Origin: Branchipolynoe longqiensis
Lineage: Eukaryota > Annelida > Polychaeta > Phyllodocida > Polynoidae
Assembly (NCBI GenBank): GCA_030323885.1
Contig: CM059186.1
Span: 21,967,849-22,031,848, forward strand
Reading direction: 5' to 3'
DNA: 64,000 nt
Position 1 is the stretch's first letter, and the number at the start of each line of letters is the position of its first letter. A model generated the notes under the pieces. That model was not told where the DNA came from and made no database searches. It saw only the letters and a list, made by a program, of their open reading frames with translations. Made by a program: the position numbers and the translations under genes. Of the stretch, positions 1 to 10,755 are shown piece after piece.

Positions 1-40
1 GCATGGGAGAGCTCCTCAGGTATGGGTGAGGAAGTGGGTG

Positions 41-86
41 TGGGTGTGGGTGGGGGTTGGAGGTGTGTGTGTGGGGGGGGGGGGGG
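41..86. repeat. GT/G-rich simple repeat with a G14 run
   Basis: GTGTGGG-type low-complexity sequence ends in 14 consecutive G at 73-86. It lies just upstream of an M1 MITE. No other function is visible. Confidence 0.8.
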
Positions 87-103
87 TCAGTCAGGTGGGC
101 CAG

Positions 104-598
104 TTAAAGTTGCATAGTCTGATGGTTTTAAGTTTCTGTAATTTGTTTTAAAGGTAAGTCAGCACAGTTTATACAGCAGCCCACCACCTTAGCCCATCAT
201 ACGGAACTTACTATAGATAACTGACTAAGCCACCACCTTAATCTACTAATCTGATGTTTAACTTGTTATACAAATATTATTTAGGATGCAGCCATACATA
301 GGTACCGTGCGTTGATTGGTATAATCTACGTTACTTTAGTTTGAAGTAGCTTTTATTTTAAATGGCTACCATCGGAAATATTTTAACTGCAAACACACAA
401 AATTAATTTAGGCAAGCACATAAAAACCTCTGACTCCATACGCTTCTGCAGGAGGAACAGGTTCTATTGAATCAACTCAGAATTCTCTTCTATACAATAA
501 CCACACCAGGATATCTATATTAGATATGTAGGATAAAATCTAGATAATTGTTTTTGTTTTTGAAATTCTGATGCTTTCATCGGACTATGCAACTTTAA
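104..598 (+). mobile_element. M1 MITE (TTAA-flanked), long copy with internal insertion
   Basis: The copy starts TTAA+AGTTGCATAGTCTGATGG and ends in the inverted form followed by TTAA (595-598). Most M1 copies are about 350 bp. This one is about 495 bp because roughly 155 bp of unrelated sequence (about 155-316) interrupts the left third. It has no coding capacity. A TTAA target fits piggyBac or Kolobok superfamilies, but no transposase is present to decide. Confidence 0.8.
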
Positions 599-674
599 GG
601 TGTTGGTAGGACTATGGGACATCCCCCCATGGTTTCCTACCCACTCACCCGTGTGCGCGTGTGTCTGGTGGTGA

Positions 675-940
675 GGGCGGCGGGCGGCGGGCGGCGGGCG
701 GCGGGCGGCGGGCGGCGGGCGGCGGGCGGCGGGCGGCGGCGGCGGGCGGCGGGCGGCGGGCGGCGGGCGGCGGGCGGCGGGCGGCGGGCGGCGGGCGGCG
801 GGCGGCGGGCGGCGGGCGGCGGGCGGCGGGCGGCGGGCGGCGGGCGGCGGGCGGCGGGCGGCGGGCGGCGGGCGGAGGGTCCTTGAGGGCGGCGAGCGGC
901 GGGCGGCGGGCGGCAGGCGGCGGGTGGCGGGCGGCGGGTG
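675..940. repeat. GGCGGGC heptanucleotide array
   Basis: About 265 bp of (GGCGGGC)n with one GGC slip near 735 and decay after 875. It is strongly G-rich on the + strand and CpG-bearing, so G-quadruplex formation is plausible. Open frames exist in every phase because the unit lacks stop codons, so they are not genes. Confidence 0.95.
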
Positions 941-1102
941 TACCTCCCCTACCGCCGCCACCCAAGGCGCATTTCAGTATCAGCTAATAATTAACCGACA
1001 ACTTTGATCCGAAATTAATCCCGATGTTATCAAACAGAGCGATGCAATCAGTCATTGCCACAGCTACAGCTTTGCTCTATATACGGGACGTGGAGAGTGT
1101 TG

Positions 1103-1645
1103 TTTTGTGTGTTGTTGTTTTGTTTTTGCTTTGTTGTTTTGTTTTTGTTTTATTCTTGTTCTTGTTTTGTTTCATTATTTTGTTTTGTTCTGTTGCTTTG
1201 CTTTGTATTTTTGTTTTGTTCTTGTTTTGTTTTGTTTCATGGTTTAGTTTTTGTATCTATTTTGCTTTTGATTTTGTTTTGTTTTTGTTTTTGTTTTGTT
1301 ATTGTTTTATTATTGTTTTGTCTTAGTTTAGTTGTTGTGTGTTGTTTGTTTTGTTTTTGCTTTGTTATTGTGTTGTCAGAGTTTAGTTGTTGTTTGTTGT
1401 TTGCTTTATTTTTGTTTTGTTTTTGTTTTGTTATTGTTTTGTCTTAGTTTTGCTGTTTCTTTTGTTTTTACTTTGTTATTGCTTTGTCTTAGTTTTGTTG
1501 TTGTTTGTTTTGTTTTTGCTTTGTTATTGTTTTGTCTTAGTTTAGTTGTTGTTTGTTTTAGTTTTGTTTCTGTTTTGTTTCCTTTTTGTTTTGTTATTGT
1601 TTTGTCTTAGTTTAGTTCTTGTTTGTTCTTTGCTTTATTTTTTTG
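1103..1645. repeat. T-rich TTTTG/TTATTG array
   Basis: About 540 bp of TTTTGTTTTTG units contain a longer module (TTATTGTTTTGTCTTAGTTT) that recurs about six times every 50-70 bp. Open frames rich in F, L, C and V are a by-product of composition. Confidence 0.9.
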
Positions 1646-1943
1646 GGGAAATTGATCTTTCTCTTTCCACTGTTCTATACATAGATACGCTTGGACAATA
1701 TTACCATGTCAATACATTTTGGTGGGTTTTCTTCTCTCATATACTTTTTTTTTTAAAGCGAGTGAATGGTTCTTATTGTGACAATTATATATTCACAACA
1801 TCCTTGGCTTAATCTGACATGGCATGCACCATTATTTCTTTTGTGGTAGTTGAGTTGTGGTGTGATTTATCATGCTGGATTGCATTGTTAGCTATGTGGA
1901 TGTACAGGGCTTGAGTTTACAACAGCTTTATTTTGGGTGAATG
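1646..1943. other. No recognisable feature
   Basis: Single-copy AT-rich sequence within this window. I see no conserved frame, tRNA-like arm or repeat boundary before the S1 insertion that follows. Confidence 0.5.
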
Positions 1944-1955
1944 TATCACCTGGTT

Positions 1956-2303
1956 TGTTTGTTGTTTGTTTGTTGTTGTTTTACATCCTAGAAACATCTA
2001 AGGTCATATCAGGACGGGTACCGACTTGTGACACTGCGCACTCATGGTGACTTCATAGTGCTGTCCCACTGGGAAACCAGGCCGCCGGCACCATGACCTG
2101 GTATCCCACTCAGTCACATTATCCTGACACTGAGCACACCAGTCCTTGCCCTATCCTAATAATGCCGAGTGCCTGGCTAGGAGGCGACAAGTATCAATTT
2201 TAAAGTCATTGGTTTGACTCGACCGGGACTCGAACCCACGACCCCACGATCTACCAGCACGGGAGACTGACGCTCTAACTCATTCGGCCATCCCATCTGG
2301 TTA
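1956..2303 (-). mobile_element. S1 SINE, head B, full length with 12-bp TSD
   Basis: On the minus strand it carries a tRNA-like head (GGATGGCCGAATGAGTTAGA A-box region, GGGTTCGAGTCC-type B box), then the S1 core and the CAACAAAC tail. It is flanked by the perfect duplication TATCACCTGGTT (1944-1955 and 2304-2315), which fixes its ends and indicates target-primed insertion. Confidence 0.92.
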
Positions 2304-2535
2304 TATCACCTGGTTCATTAACGATCGGCTCATCCCATTTTACTATAGGTTCCTTGCAGGACTATTCACAATTGACAACACACCACGGAACTACAAGTAT
2401 GGGAATTATATTGATTGATTATTAGTTAAGAATAGCATTGAAGTAAAAAAGTCAGTCTCTCGGCAGGTGCTTTATTTAAATACTGGTTTTCGGCCTTCAT
2501 GGGGGGAATAAATAATAAATAATTCCCCCAAAATA

Positions 2536-2946
2536 GGTTGGTTGGTTGTTGGAGTTTTACATCATGGCAACATCTATAAGGTCATATCAGGATGTGCACC
2601 GACTTGTGACAGTGCACACTCATGGCAAATTTATAGTGCTGCCCCACTGGGAAATCATGCCGCCAGCACCATGGCCTGATATCCCACTTAGTTGCATTAT
2701 CCTTGCTAATTGATACTTGTTGCTTCCTAGCCAGGTACTTGGCATTATTAGGATAGGGCAAGGACTGGTTGGCTCTATGTGAGGATAATGTGACTGAGTG
2801 GGATATCAGGTCATGGTGCTGGTGGCATGGTCGTCCAGTGGGACAGCACTATAAAGTCACCACGAGTCCGTACTGTCACAAGTTGGTACCCGTCTTGATA
2901 TGACCATAAATGTTGCCAGGACGTAAAACTAGAACAACCAACCAAT
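2536..2946. repeat. Inverted head-to-head pair of headless S1 copies
   Basis: A minus-strand S1 tail (2536-2703) is joined to a plus-strand S1 core and tail (2706-2946). Neither arm has a tRNA head. The arms pair over about 165 bp, so the locus can form a long hairpin. Confidence 0.85.
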
Positions 2947-3022
2947 CATATATGGTGCCAAAAGGCTTATTTATGTCTCTGAGATTTCAGTTTTTCCACA
3001 TAGGTCAGTTATTTAGCTTGAT

Positions 3023-3240
3023 ACTGGGCGGGAGAGCTTAACACATAGGGCATCCTCTTCCTGGGTGGAAGGTCATGGGTTCAATGTTCGGCCGAGGTGC
3101 CATGATAATGTGACTGAGTAGAGATATTGTAACAGCAAAATTGCAGTCTAGTGGTCACCCCCATTAGTGGGCACTGTCACAAGTCGGAATTCGCTTTGAT
3201 ATCACCTAAGATGTTGCTAAGACCTCAAAGTCCAACTATG
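3023..3240 (+). mobile_element. S1 SINE, highly diverged copy
   Basis: A B-box-like GGTCATGGGTTCAATG is followed by ATAATGTGACTGAGT and by GGGCACTGTCACAAGTCGG, the order seen in S1. The core between head and tail is deleted. Confidence 0.6.
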
Positions 3241-3298
3241 TTTAATCATGTTAAAAAGTTATCGAAGTTATTCCAGGAACCATCTCATTAACATTATG

Positions 3299-3690
3299 CT
3301 TTCGTCATTAATTAGATTAGCACTAAGTATAAATCACAGACGTTTCTCAGAAAGATTTTCTTGAGGTATCGGGAAGCTTATGCCAAGTACACACCTACCG
3401 TTTATGATTCGCGCACTAAAACTTGCGATGACCTTACGACTGAGAACGGGCCGATTCATTTTTCGAATCGCGAATCGTATTCGCAAGCAAGCAGTTTTAG
3501 CCCTGAAGCTGAGTTTTAAGTTGCTAATTGCAATCGGTATATGTGCTAGGGTATCGCACACCTGCCGACTTTTGGGCAGTTTTAGATCGTAAACGGTAGG
3601 TGGGTGCGGATGAACGGTAGGTGTGTACCTGGCATTATGTTCTTGAATGTCAGAGAACATAGTTGAATCTGCTACTATACATCAGTGCTT
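3299..3690 (+). repeat. 'Common repeat' unit, copy 1 (interrupted)
   Basis: The sequence CGTCATTAATTAGATTAGCA...TTCTTGAATGTCAG...ATCAGTG precedes an M1 copy. It is matched at 4487-4617 and, split by the foldback element, around 5750-5799 plus 10233-10290. Here it is interrupted by an H hairpin at 3381-3634. Confidence 0.75.
3381..3634. mobile_element. H hairpin element 1 (PIF/Harbinger-like MITE)
   Basis: The terminal inverted repeats begin TGCCAAGTACACACCTACCG and end in its near-perfect complement. The flanks are TTA (3378-3380 and 3635-3637), matching the 3-bp TWA target of PIF/Harbinger. Copy 2 of the host repeat (near 4553) lacks the insert and provides an empty site. There is no coding capacity. 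Confidence 0.8.
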
Positions 3691-4440
3691 AAATTTGAAT
3701 TTTCCGATGGTTTTGAGTTGTTGGAATAATTCCTTCTTTTTTAAATTTAGATAAGCTTAAGCTGATCATTATAATCTAGTTTACTTTTATTCTGAGGTAA
3801 ATCTTATTATAAATGGCTAACCACTGCTAACATTGGAGATATTTGTTGTGAAGGCATACCAAATTATCTTCGGTGTCCACATAACAGTTTTGATACCATC
3901 GGTTCAGCAGTAACATCTCCTATTAAATTGACCAAGTATCACCTTCTGTGCCGCAACAAATGCTTCATAAATGCACCAGTATCTATGTAAGATCAAATGT
4001 ACGGAAATGCTTTGGCATTGACAATGTTATGTTTTCGTGCATGTTGGCCCGAGGCTAACATGAGTAATTTGCTCACGAGGCTGCTGTCTGTTTACCTTTC
4101 CTGCTAAATCGCCCTCTCTGCTCTCACTCACTTTGCTTCTGACACTGCTACACTGCACACCGTTTCCCCACCCACCCACCCTCTTTCTCGGGGGGTGAGC
4201 GCTGATCCCCGACGTGTTACTACCCATCTCTGCATTGGGCTGAACTTCCTGGTTATGCATTCCAGTCAGCATCTGATTACTGGCCTCTGTCGCCACCTGA
4301 TACATCTTGAACACCTGCCAAGGTCCGACTTGTTTTTTATTAAATACTTTATTTAATCCAGTTGCTGCTTCTGTTCCTTTTCTGTCCTGTTCTCTTTCAT
4401 TACAGCCGAGCGTAGCGAATTATTAGCCTATGCAGCTTTA
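3691..4440 (+). mobile_element. M1 MITE, decayed and interrupted
   Basis: M1 body is recognisable at 3691-4038 (GATGGTTTTGAGTT, AATGGCTAAC, AATGCTTCATAAATGCACCAG). The right end CTATGCAGCTTTAAG appears only at 4422-4437. About 380 bp of unassigned sequence (4040-4420) lies between and probably represents a later insertion without clear ends. Confidence 0.65.
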
Positions 4441-4486
4441 AGAGCTTCACGCAGGGAACAGGATAACCACCTCACCAAGACTATCC

Positions 4487-5061
4487 TCTCGTCATAAACT
4501 AGATTAGCATTAAGCATACATCACACACATTTTTAGCAAGCTTTTCTGGAGGTCTCCCCAAGTCTATGTTCTTGAATGCCAGAAAGTAATGGTGAACCTG
4601 CCACTATAGATCAGTATTTTCAGTTGCATATTCCAATGGTCTTAAGTTTCTGCTATAATTCTTTAGATAAACATGTTAACTTTATCATTATACTCTATTT
4701 TACTTTAGCTTGAAGTGAATTTTAATATAAATTCAGATATTTAAAGTGACAACATATAAAATTAATGTTGGCATGCACACATAATTTCTGGCACTATAAG
4801 CTTCAGCAGTAACATAATATTACGCTATTAAATTGACTTACTATTTCTTTCTATGCAGTAATAGATGTTTAATAAGTGCATCAGTTTGCTTGTTTGCTTG
4901 CTTGCTTGTTTGTTTGCTTTTTCATTGCTTGCTTGTTTGCTTGCTTGTTTGTTGAAACAAACTGATGTACTTAATAAACAGTGCATTATTATTTAAATTG
5001 GATATATAGAATCAATTAAAAAAAAAAAAAATTGACACTTTCATCAGACTTTGCAGCTTCA
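4487..5061 (+). mobile_element. Common repeat copy 2 + M1 MITE with internal hairpin
   Basis: The uninterrupted common repeat (4487-4617) supplies the empty sites for H1 and for the foldback element. M1 follows to GACTTTGCAGCTTC at about 5056. Inside M1, (GCTTGTTT)n at 4885-4952 is flanked by inverted copies of TTAATAAGTGCATCAGTTT, giving a local hairpin. Confidence 0.75.
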
Positions 5062-5387
5062 AGGTGTCGGCATTGAGGACCTTGGGTTGCCTATAGGTAC
5101 CCGCTCAACTATAGCAAGCTCAGAGCTGCACTCCCATAGGAGAGAGCCAGGTGTTGGTCAGGATGAGTTCCTCCATTTATAGAAAGCAGCACCAACAGGA
5201 ATGAAAAAGGGGGACGAGAAAGAGAAGCAGAAAATGAGACCTGTGAATTGACACCAAAGTGACAATGAGAATGCAAGTAGAGAGAAAAGCTGAACCGTGT
5301 TTACAGATGCTAGATGATGTAAATTTAATGGTGTAGTAAATTATATTACACGTGATGCACTTCTTATTAAATATACAGCTTCAACTT
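5062..5387. other. No recognisable feature
   Basis: Purine-rich sequence with AGAAAGAGAAGCAGAAAATGAG. I see no repeat boundary or conserved frame. Confidence 0.45.
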
Positions 5388-5394
5388 TGTCTGT

Positions 5395-5734
5395 GACCAG
5401 GCGCAGTGGCCGAATCGGTAGAGCGCGGGCCTCGCATGCGGGAGATCTGGAGTTTGGTTCCTGGTTGAGTCAAACCAATGACTTATAAGATTGATGCTTG
5501 TTGCTTCCTAGCCTGGCGCTCAGCATTATTTGGATAGGGCAAGGACTGTTTTAGCACAGTGTCAGGATAATGTGAATGAGTGGGATATTGAGTCATGGTG
5601 CCAGCGGCCTCATTTCCAGGTGTGGCATCACTATAAAATCACCATGAGTGTGCACTGTTACAAGTCGGTACACATCCTAATATGACCTTAGATGCTGCTA
5701 GAACATAAAACTCTAACAACTGACAAACCATCTC
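5395..5734 (+). mobile_element. S1 SINE, head A, probable 7-bp TSD
   Basis: The head GGCCGAATCGGTAGAGCG, a B-box-like GGAGTTTGGTTCC, the core and the full tail are present. TGTCTGT occurs on both sides (5388-5394 and 5735-5741). Confidence 0.9.
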
Positions 5735-5804
5735 TGTCTGTTGTTATTGTGTATTTACTAGCAAGATCTTGATACGGTCTCAGGAGGAAGTCTATGCTAT
5801 TGAA

Positions 5805-6415
5805 CAGGTTGGAGAGCTTACCTCGATCGGGCTACAGTGGTTAAATACTTCATTCGACCCCCGGTTCAATTTCCAAGGTCGAATTTTATATAGGATTAGT
5901 TAGCAGGTTCAAAAATATGGTTATGGCACACTGAGTTTTGGGAAGTTTACATATTGGAATACATCACTAGAAAGCCAAAAATTATATCTAATTTCCTGGA
6001 TCTTCATAGGACATTTAGTTGGGACCGGATTGAGTAAATTAACAGTGAATATTAGGAAATAATTCAGTAGTTACAACACATGGCTATAGGACAGAACTGC
6101 CCATATTATAACTGTGTTGGTATAGCCATAAATCCCAAACAATAGAGGAACCTCCAGCCAACAATAGGGGTATATGCTGGTCTGTGGCCCACTCATATAC
6201 GTCTACTTGCCACTGGGGGAGGTCCTGTGGGGACTGTTGTGCATCATGTAGATATATAGATGTAGATATATTTTTTGCATACCAATATATATATGCATAA
6301 TAAATAATTCACTGTGATTATGCATCTGATGCATAATCACCACAAAGATGCTGGTACAACATTAAGAAAAACCTACCTTAAATATTATTGTATTTGATTT
6401 ATTTTATTGTTGTGA
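5805..6415 (+). repeat. Left arm of the foldback element
   Basis: Inverted match to 9617-10232, including the palindrome GATTATGCATCTGATGCATA near 6317. It ends at ATTTTATTGTTG, and AT-rich interior DNA follows. Confidence 0.85.
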
Positions 6416-6642
6416 CAGCATATATACATATATAAACATATACATATACACACATATACATATATTAATAAACACTTTATCGATTTAAAACGTTATGTAT
6501 AGCCTCTCAGCTTCCCAGTTCCGAGCCTCCCTCCACCACATCCCACATATTTGAATAGAAGTAAAAAGTAATAAACAAAAGTAAAATACATGAAATAAAA
6601 ATGCCAACCACTCAGCAAATATATGTTTATATATGGATACAA

Positions 6643-6780
6643 TACAACCCCGTTAAACCAAGCTCGGTTAAACCAAACGATCAGTTAATCCAAACTTTTT
6701 TGGGCGGCCCGCAAAATACTACTATTTATCATATAAAAAAGTTGGTTAAACCAAAGTCGTTTAATCCAAATTATCAGACC
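6643..6780 (+). mobile_element. P2 pogo-like MITE, left fragment
   Basis: CCCCGTTAAACCAAGCTCGG and TTAATCCAAACTTTTTTGGG match the left half of the complete P2 at 62782-63105. The copy is cut off where the 15-bp satellite starts. Confidence 0.8.
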
Positions 6781-7350
6781 TGACTTTACCCGTCGGGTCA
6801 ACTCAGGTCAGGTCAAGTCGGGTCGGATCAAGTCGGTTCGGGTCAAGTCGGGCAGGTGAAGTCAGGTCGGGTGAAGTCGGTGAGGGTGAAGTCGGCTGGG
6901 GTCAGGTGAAGTCAGGTCGGGTGAAGTCAGGTCGGGTGAAGCCGGGTCGGGTGAAGTCGGGTCAGGTGAACTCGGGTCGGTTCAACTTGTGTCGGTTCAA
7001 GACGGGTCGGTTCAAGTAGGGTCGGGTCAAGCAATGTCGGGTCAGCTAAAGCCGGATCGGGTAAAGTCGGGTCGGGTAAATTCGGGATGGGTAAAGTCGG
7101 TTCGGCTAAAGTCAGGTCTGGTAAAGTCAGGTCTGGTAAAGTCGGGTCTGGTAAAGTCGGGTCCAGTAAAGTCGGGTCCGGAAAGTTGGGTCTGGTAAAG
7201 TCGGGTCCGGTAAAGTTGGGTCCGGTAAAGTCATGTCTGGTAAAGTCAGGTCGGGCAAAGGAGAGTCGGGCAAAGGAGAGTCGGGTAAAGTAGAGTAGGG
7301 TAAAGTAGAGTCGCGTAAAGTCAGGTCGGGTAAAGTCAGGTCGGGTAACG
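6781..7350. repeat. 15-bp satellite, GTCGGGTCGGGTAAA-type
   Basis: About 570 bp with a 15-bp period (GTCAGGTCGGGTGAA, drifting to GTCGGGTCTGGTAAA), built from a 5-bp GTCGG subunit. The five-residue repeats read in both strands (such as TRPDF) reflect this period and are not a protein. Confidence 0.9.
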
Positions 7351-7699
7351 TAAAGTATTATTGCCATTTTTATCATTATATATTTGTTATTATTATCATC
7401 GTTATTATCATTATTATAATTGTTATTATCATTATTGTTGTCATTATTATTACTGTATTATTTTAATCATTATTGGCATTATTTTTAGATTTACATATAT
7501 ATGTATGTCTACATATAATATATATATATATAGATATAAATATAGATATACACATACATATGTGTATACATATAAATATATACATATTACATATGCACCT
7601 ATGTGTATATATGTCTATATATACATGCATTCACATCTACATATATGTATACATATATACATATGGAGACCTATATATGTGACTACATATGTGACTACA

Positions 7700-7735
<36 letters not shown>
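7345..7735. repeat. ATT and TATATG microsatellites
   Basis: (ATT)n/(ATC)n to about 7480 is followed by TATATG/TACATA and a pure (TA)n at about 7707-7734, inside the foldback element. Confidence 0.9.
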
Positions 7736-7737
<2 letters not shown>

Positions 7738-7739
7738 AA

Positions 7740-8500
7740 TACATACTGTATTTAGAGATGACTGCATCACATATTGTAGAGTGGTCCTCCATTTGTCACT
7801 GGTAAGTTAACCCATGTGTAGTCTGTTTCACTCTCAGACTTATTGCAAGGGGCCTAAGCTCTGACACTTTAACACTCAGATTTTAACCAAAAACTGCCAA
7901 GGAAAGCTTTCACACCTCAGGTTGCCAATGGTTCTCTGGGCTGCACCTCCACTGACAGCTGAGCTCACTGAGTGTGAATGTGTCAGAGCTTATGCCCTTT
8001 GAATAGGTGTGAGAGTGGATTGGATTTGGTTTATAAGGGTCTGTGCCACAGTGCACTGCACACACATATTTCTGAAGGCACACACTACACAACAGTCAAC
8101 TTGTTACTTGCAAATGGATTACCATTGTGAAGGATCTGGCACAGTCATCCTTACATTTAGGAACACTGGTAAGTTATTCTTCACCTGATATTGCAATATT
8201 ATTTATATATTATATATAGTACATACATATGTATGTGCATATATGCATATATACATATAGCTTTAAAAGTATGTGTACATGTACATGCATAATCAAAAAT
8301 AAATTAAATATAAATGGAATGTTATTTAGGGTAATGGCAGTGTTTGGTTAAAATCTGAGTGTGAAAGTGTCAGAGCTTAGGCCCCTTGCATTGTTGCAAT
8401 AAGTCTGATAGTGACACAGACTACATATGGATTAACTTAGCAGTGACAAATGGAGGACCACTCTAAGATATCTATATGCAGTCATCTCTAAATACAATAT
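7740..8500. repeat. Inner inverted repeat of the foldback element
   Basis: 7740-7900 and about 8335-8500 are inverted copies (for example GAGTGGTCCTCCATTTGTCA against TGACAAATGGAGGACCACTC). They are separated by about 430 bp, a second palindrome nested inside the outer one. Confidence 0.8.
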
Positions 8501-8505
8501 GTATT

Positions 8506-9570
8506 TATATGCATATGTGTAGTCATGTATATATGTCTGCATATGTATATATAGATGTGTATGTATGTATATGTATGTATGTATATATGTATATATATAT
8601 GTATATATATGTATATATATATGTATATATATGTATATGTATATATATGTATATATATGTATATATGTATATATATGTATGTTAATACGTATGTATATGT
8701 ATGTATATGTATACCATTTATGTATGTATATGTATGTATATGTATGTATATGTATAACATTTATAATAGGCATAGGGGGTTTGGGTTTCCGGGGGTGTGG
8801 GAGAGGAGATGGCAGCCTATCGGCGCCGGGAATACCGGCTTCCCAGCACCAGGGTTCCCAGCCTCCCGGCACCGAGACTCCCGACACTAGGCCTCAATTC
8901 AAATAATATAAATATTAATAAAATGTGATAACCAACAATAAAATAAATGAAATATGAATGCAATAATATACAGGGTAAGTTTTTATTAATGTTGCTGTAC
9001 CAGCAAGAAATGCCATGTTCGTGGGGATTATGTATGTATATGTATATATATGTATGTATGTATATGTATGTATGTATATGTATGTATGTATATGTATGTA
9101 TATGTATGCATATGTATATTCATTCATTCAATTCAGACTCATGCCTATGGTAGTTACATAATATGTATGTTTATATGCGTATATGTATGTATATGAATGT
9201 ATATGAATGTATATGAATGTATATGAAATATGTATATATATATATATATATGTATGTATAGGTATGTATAGGTATATGTATAGCATTTATAATAGGCATA
9301 CAGGGTTCGGGTTTGGGGTGGGAGGAGATGGCAGCCTATCGGCGCAAGGAATCCCGGCTTCCCGGCGCCAGGGTTCCCGGCCTCCCGGCGCCGAGACTCC
9401 TGGCACCAGGCCTCAATTCAAATAATATAAATAAAATGTGATAACCAACAATAAATTAAATAAAATATAAATGCAATAATATACAGAGTAAGTTGAATGT
9501 TAATGTTGCTGTAACAGCAAGAAATGCCATATTTGTGGGGATTATGCATCAGATGCATAATTACAGTGTT
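8506..9570. repeat. Tandem unit of about 530 bp with TATATG spacers
   Basis: 8755-9020 and 9283-9550 are direct copies (ATTTATAATAGGCATA, then GGCAGCCTATCGGCGC, then AACCAACAATAAA). A third partial unit merges with the right arm near 9617. TATG/TATATG microsatellites separate them. The short GC-rich block (GGCTTCCCGGC-type) is unusual in this AT-rich interior. Confidence 0.8.
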
Positions 9571-9616
9571 ATTTATGAGCATAGCTTACTGACCTCCTGT
9601 GAATAGAAATAAAAAG

Positions 9617-10232
9617 TGAACCAACAATAAAATAAATCAAATACAATAATATTTAAGGTAGGTTTTTCTTAATGTTGTACCAGCAAGACAAGCCATATTT
9701 GTGGTGATTATGCATCAGATGCATAATCACAGTGAATTATTTCTTATGCATATATATATATATATTGGTATGCACAAAATATATCTAAATGATGTACAAC
9801 AGTCCCCACAGGACCTCCCCCAGTGGCAAGTGGAAGTATATGAGTGGGCCACAGACCAGCATATACCCCCATGATTGACTGGAGGTTCCTCTATTGTTTG
9901 GGATTAATGGCTATACCAACACAGTACTATCATGGGCAGTTCTGTCCTGTAGACATGTGTTGTAACTACTGAATTATTTCCTAATATTCACTGTTAATTT
10001 ACTCAATCCGGTCCCAACTAAATGTCCTTTCAATATTCAGGAAATTAGATATAATTTTTGGCTTTCTAGTGATGTATTCCAATATGTAAACTTCCCAAAA
10101 CTCAGTGTGCCATAACCATATTTTTGAACCTGCTATCTAATCCTATATAAAATTCGACCTTGGAAATTGAACTGGTACTCGAATGAGGTACTTTGACCAC
10201 CATAGCCCGAACGAGGTAAGCTCTCCAACCTG
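9617..10232 (-). repeat. Right arm of the foldback element
   Basis: Inverted copy of 5805-6415. It includes GATTATGCATCAGATGCATA near 9708 and ends CTCTCCAACCTG before the TTGAA duplication. Confidence 0.85.
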
Positions 10233-10237
10233 TTGAA

Positions 10238-10535
10238 TGTCAGAAAATATGGCTGAAAGCAATGAAACTGCTGCTCGAGATCAATGTTTTAAGTTGCATA
10301 ATTTAATCGTTTTGAGTTTCTGCCAGGATTCTTTTTTTATTTGTTTGAGATAGTTTTCCGCACTGGGAGACCAGGCCGCCAGCACGATGACCTGATATCC
10401 CAATCAGTCACATTATCCTGACACTGAGCCAACCAGTCCTTTCCCTATCCTAATAATGTCAAGCGCCTGGCTAGGAAGCGACAAGTATACATTTTTATAA
10501 GTCATTGGTTTGACTGTAGCGCCTGGTTAGGAAGC
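10238..10535. mobile_element. Common repeat copy 3 + M1 start + truncated S1
   Basis: ATGTCAGAAAATATGG...GATCAATG continues the common repeat after the foldback element. M1 begins near 10280 (GTTTTAAGTTGCATAATTTA). It is cut at about 10352 by a minus-strand S1 fragment (10355-10535, head and tail ends missing). Confidence 0.7.
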
Positions 10536-10755
10536 AAACATTGTGGTTTGAATGATATGCTGGATAGGAGTTTGCACTCCAAAACTGATCAAGTACAGTT
10601 AACCCCACTTCAGGTCCTACAATATTTTAAGTGGGATGGAGGTACCTTGAAAAGAAAAGTAGGAAGATAGGAGCAGGTACCAGGAGGCTGGAATTCAGCA
10701 TAGTGATGATGAATAGGACCAGGAGGAAAGTAGCAGGAAGTGGAGTGGAACTGAA

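Larger units (their letters stand above)
5805..10232. mobile_element. 4.43-kb foldback element with about 610-bp inverted arms
   Basis: The element starts CAGGTTGGAGAGCTTACCTCG and ends in the inverted form ...CTCTCCAACCTG. It is flanked by TTGAA (5800-5804 and 10233-10237). Arms 5805-6415 and about 9617-10232 are inverted copies. Two other common-repeat copies contain uninterrupted CTTGAATG at the same point. The interior has only satellites, AT repeats and a P2 fragment, and no transposase frame. The 5-bp duplication does not by itself assign a superfamily. Confidence 0.85.

Noticed and set aside
515..987. Overlapping Pro/Ala/Arg and Gly/Arg/Ala frames
   Set aside because: All phases of a GGCGGGC array are open; they overlap on both strands.
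6781..7350. Telomere-like or CRISPR-like array (GGGTC repeats)
   Set aside because: Period is 15 bp without unique spacers, and the unit is not a known animal telomere repeat.
6927..7376. 149-codon frame with five-residue repeats
   Set aside because: The 15-bp satellite produces pentapeptide periodicity in any open phase.
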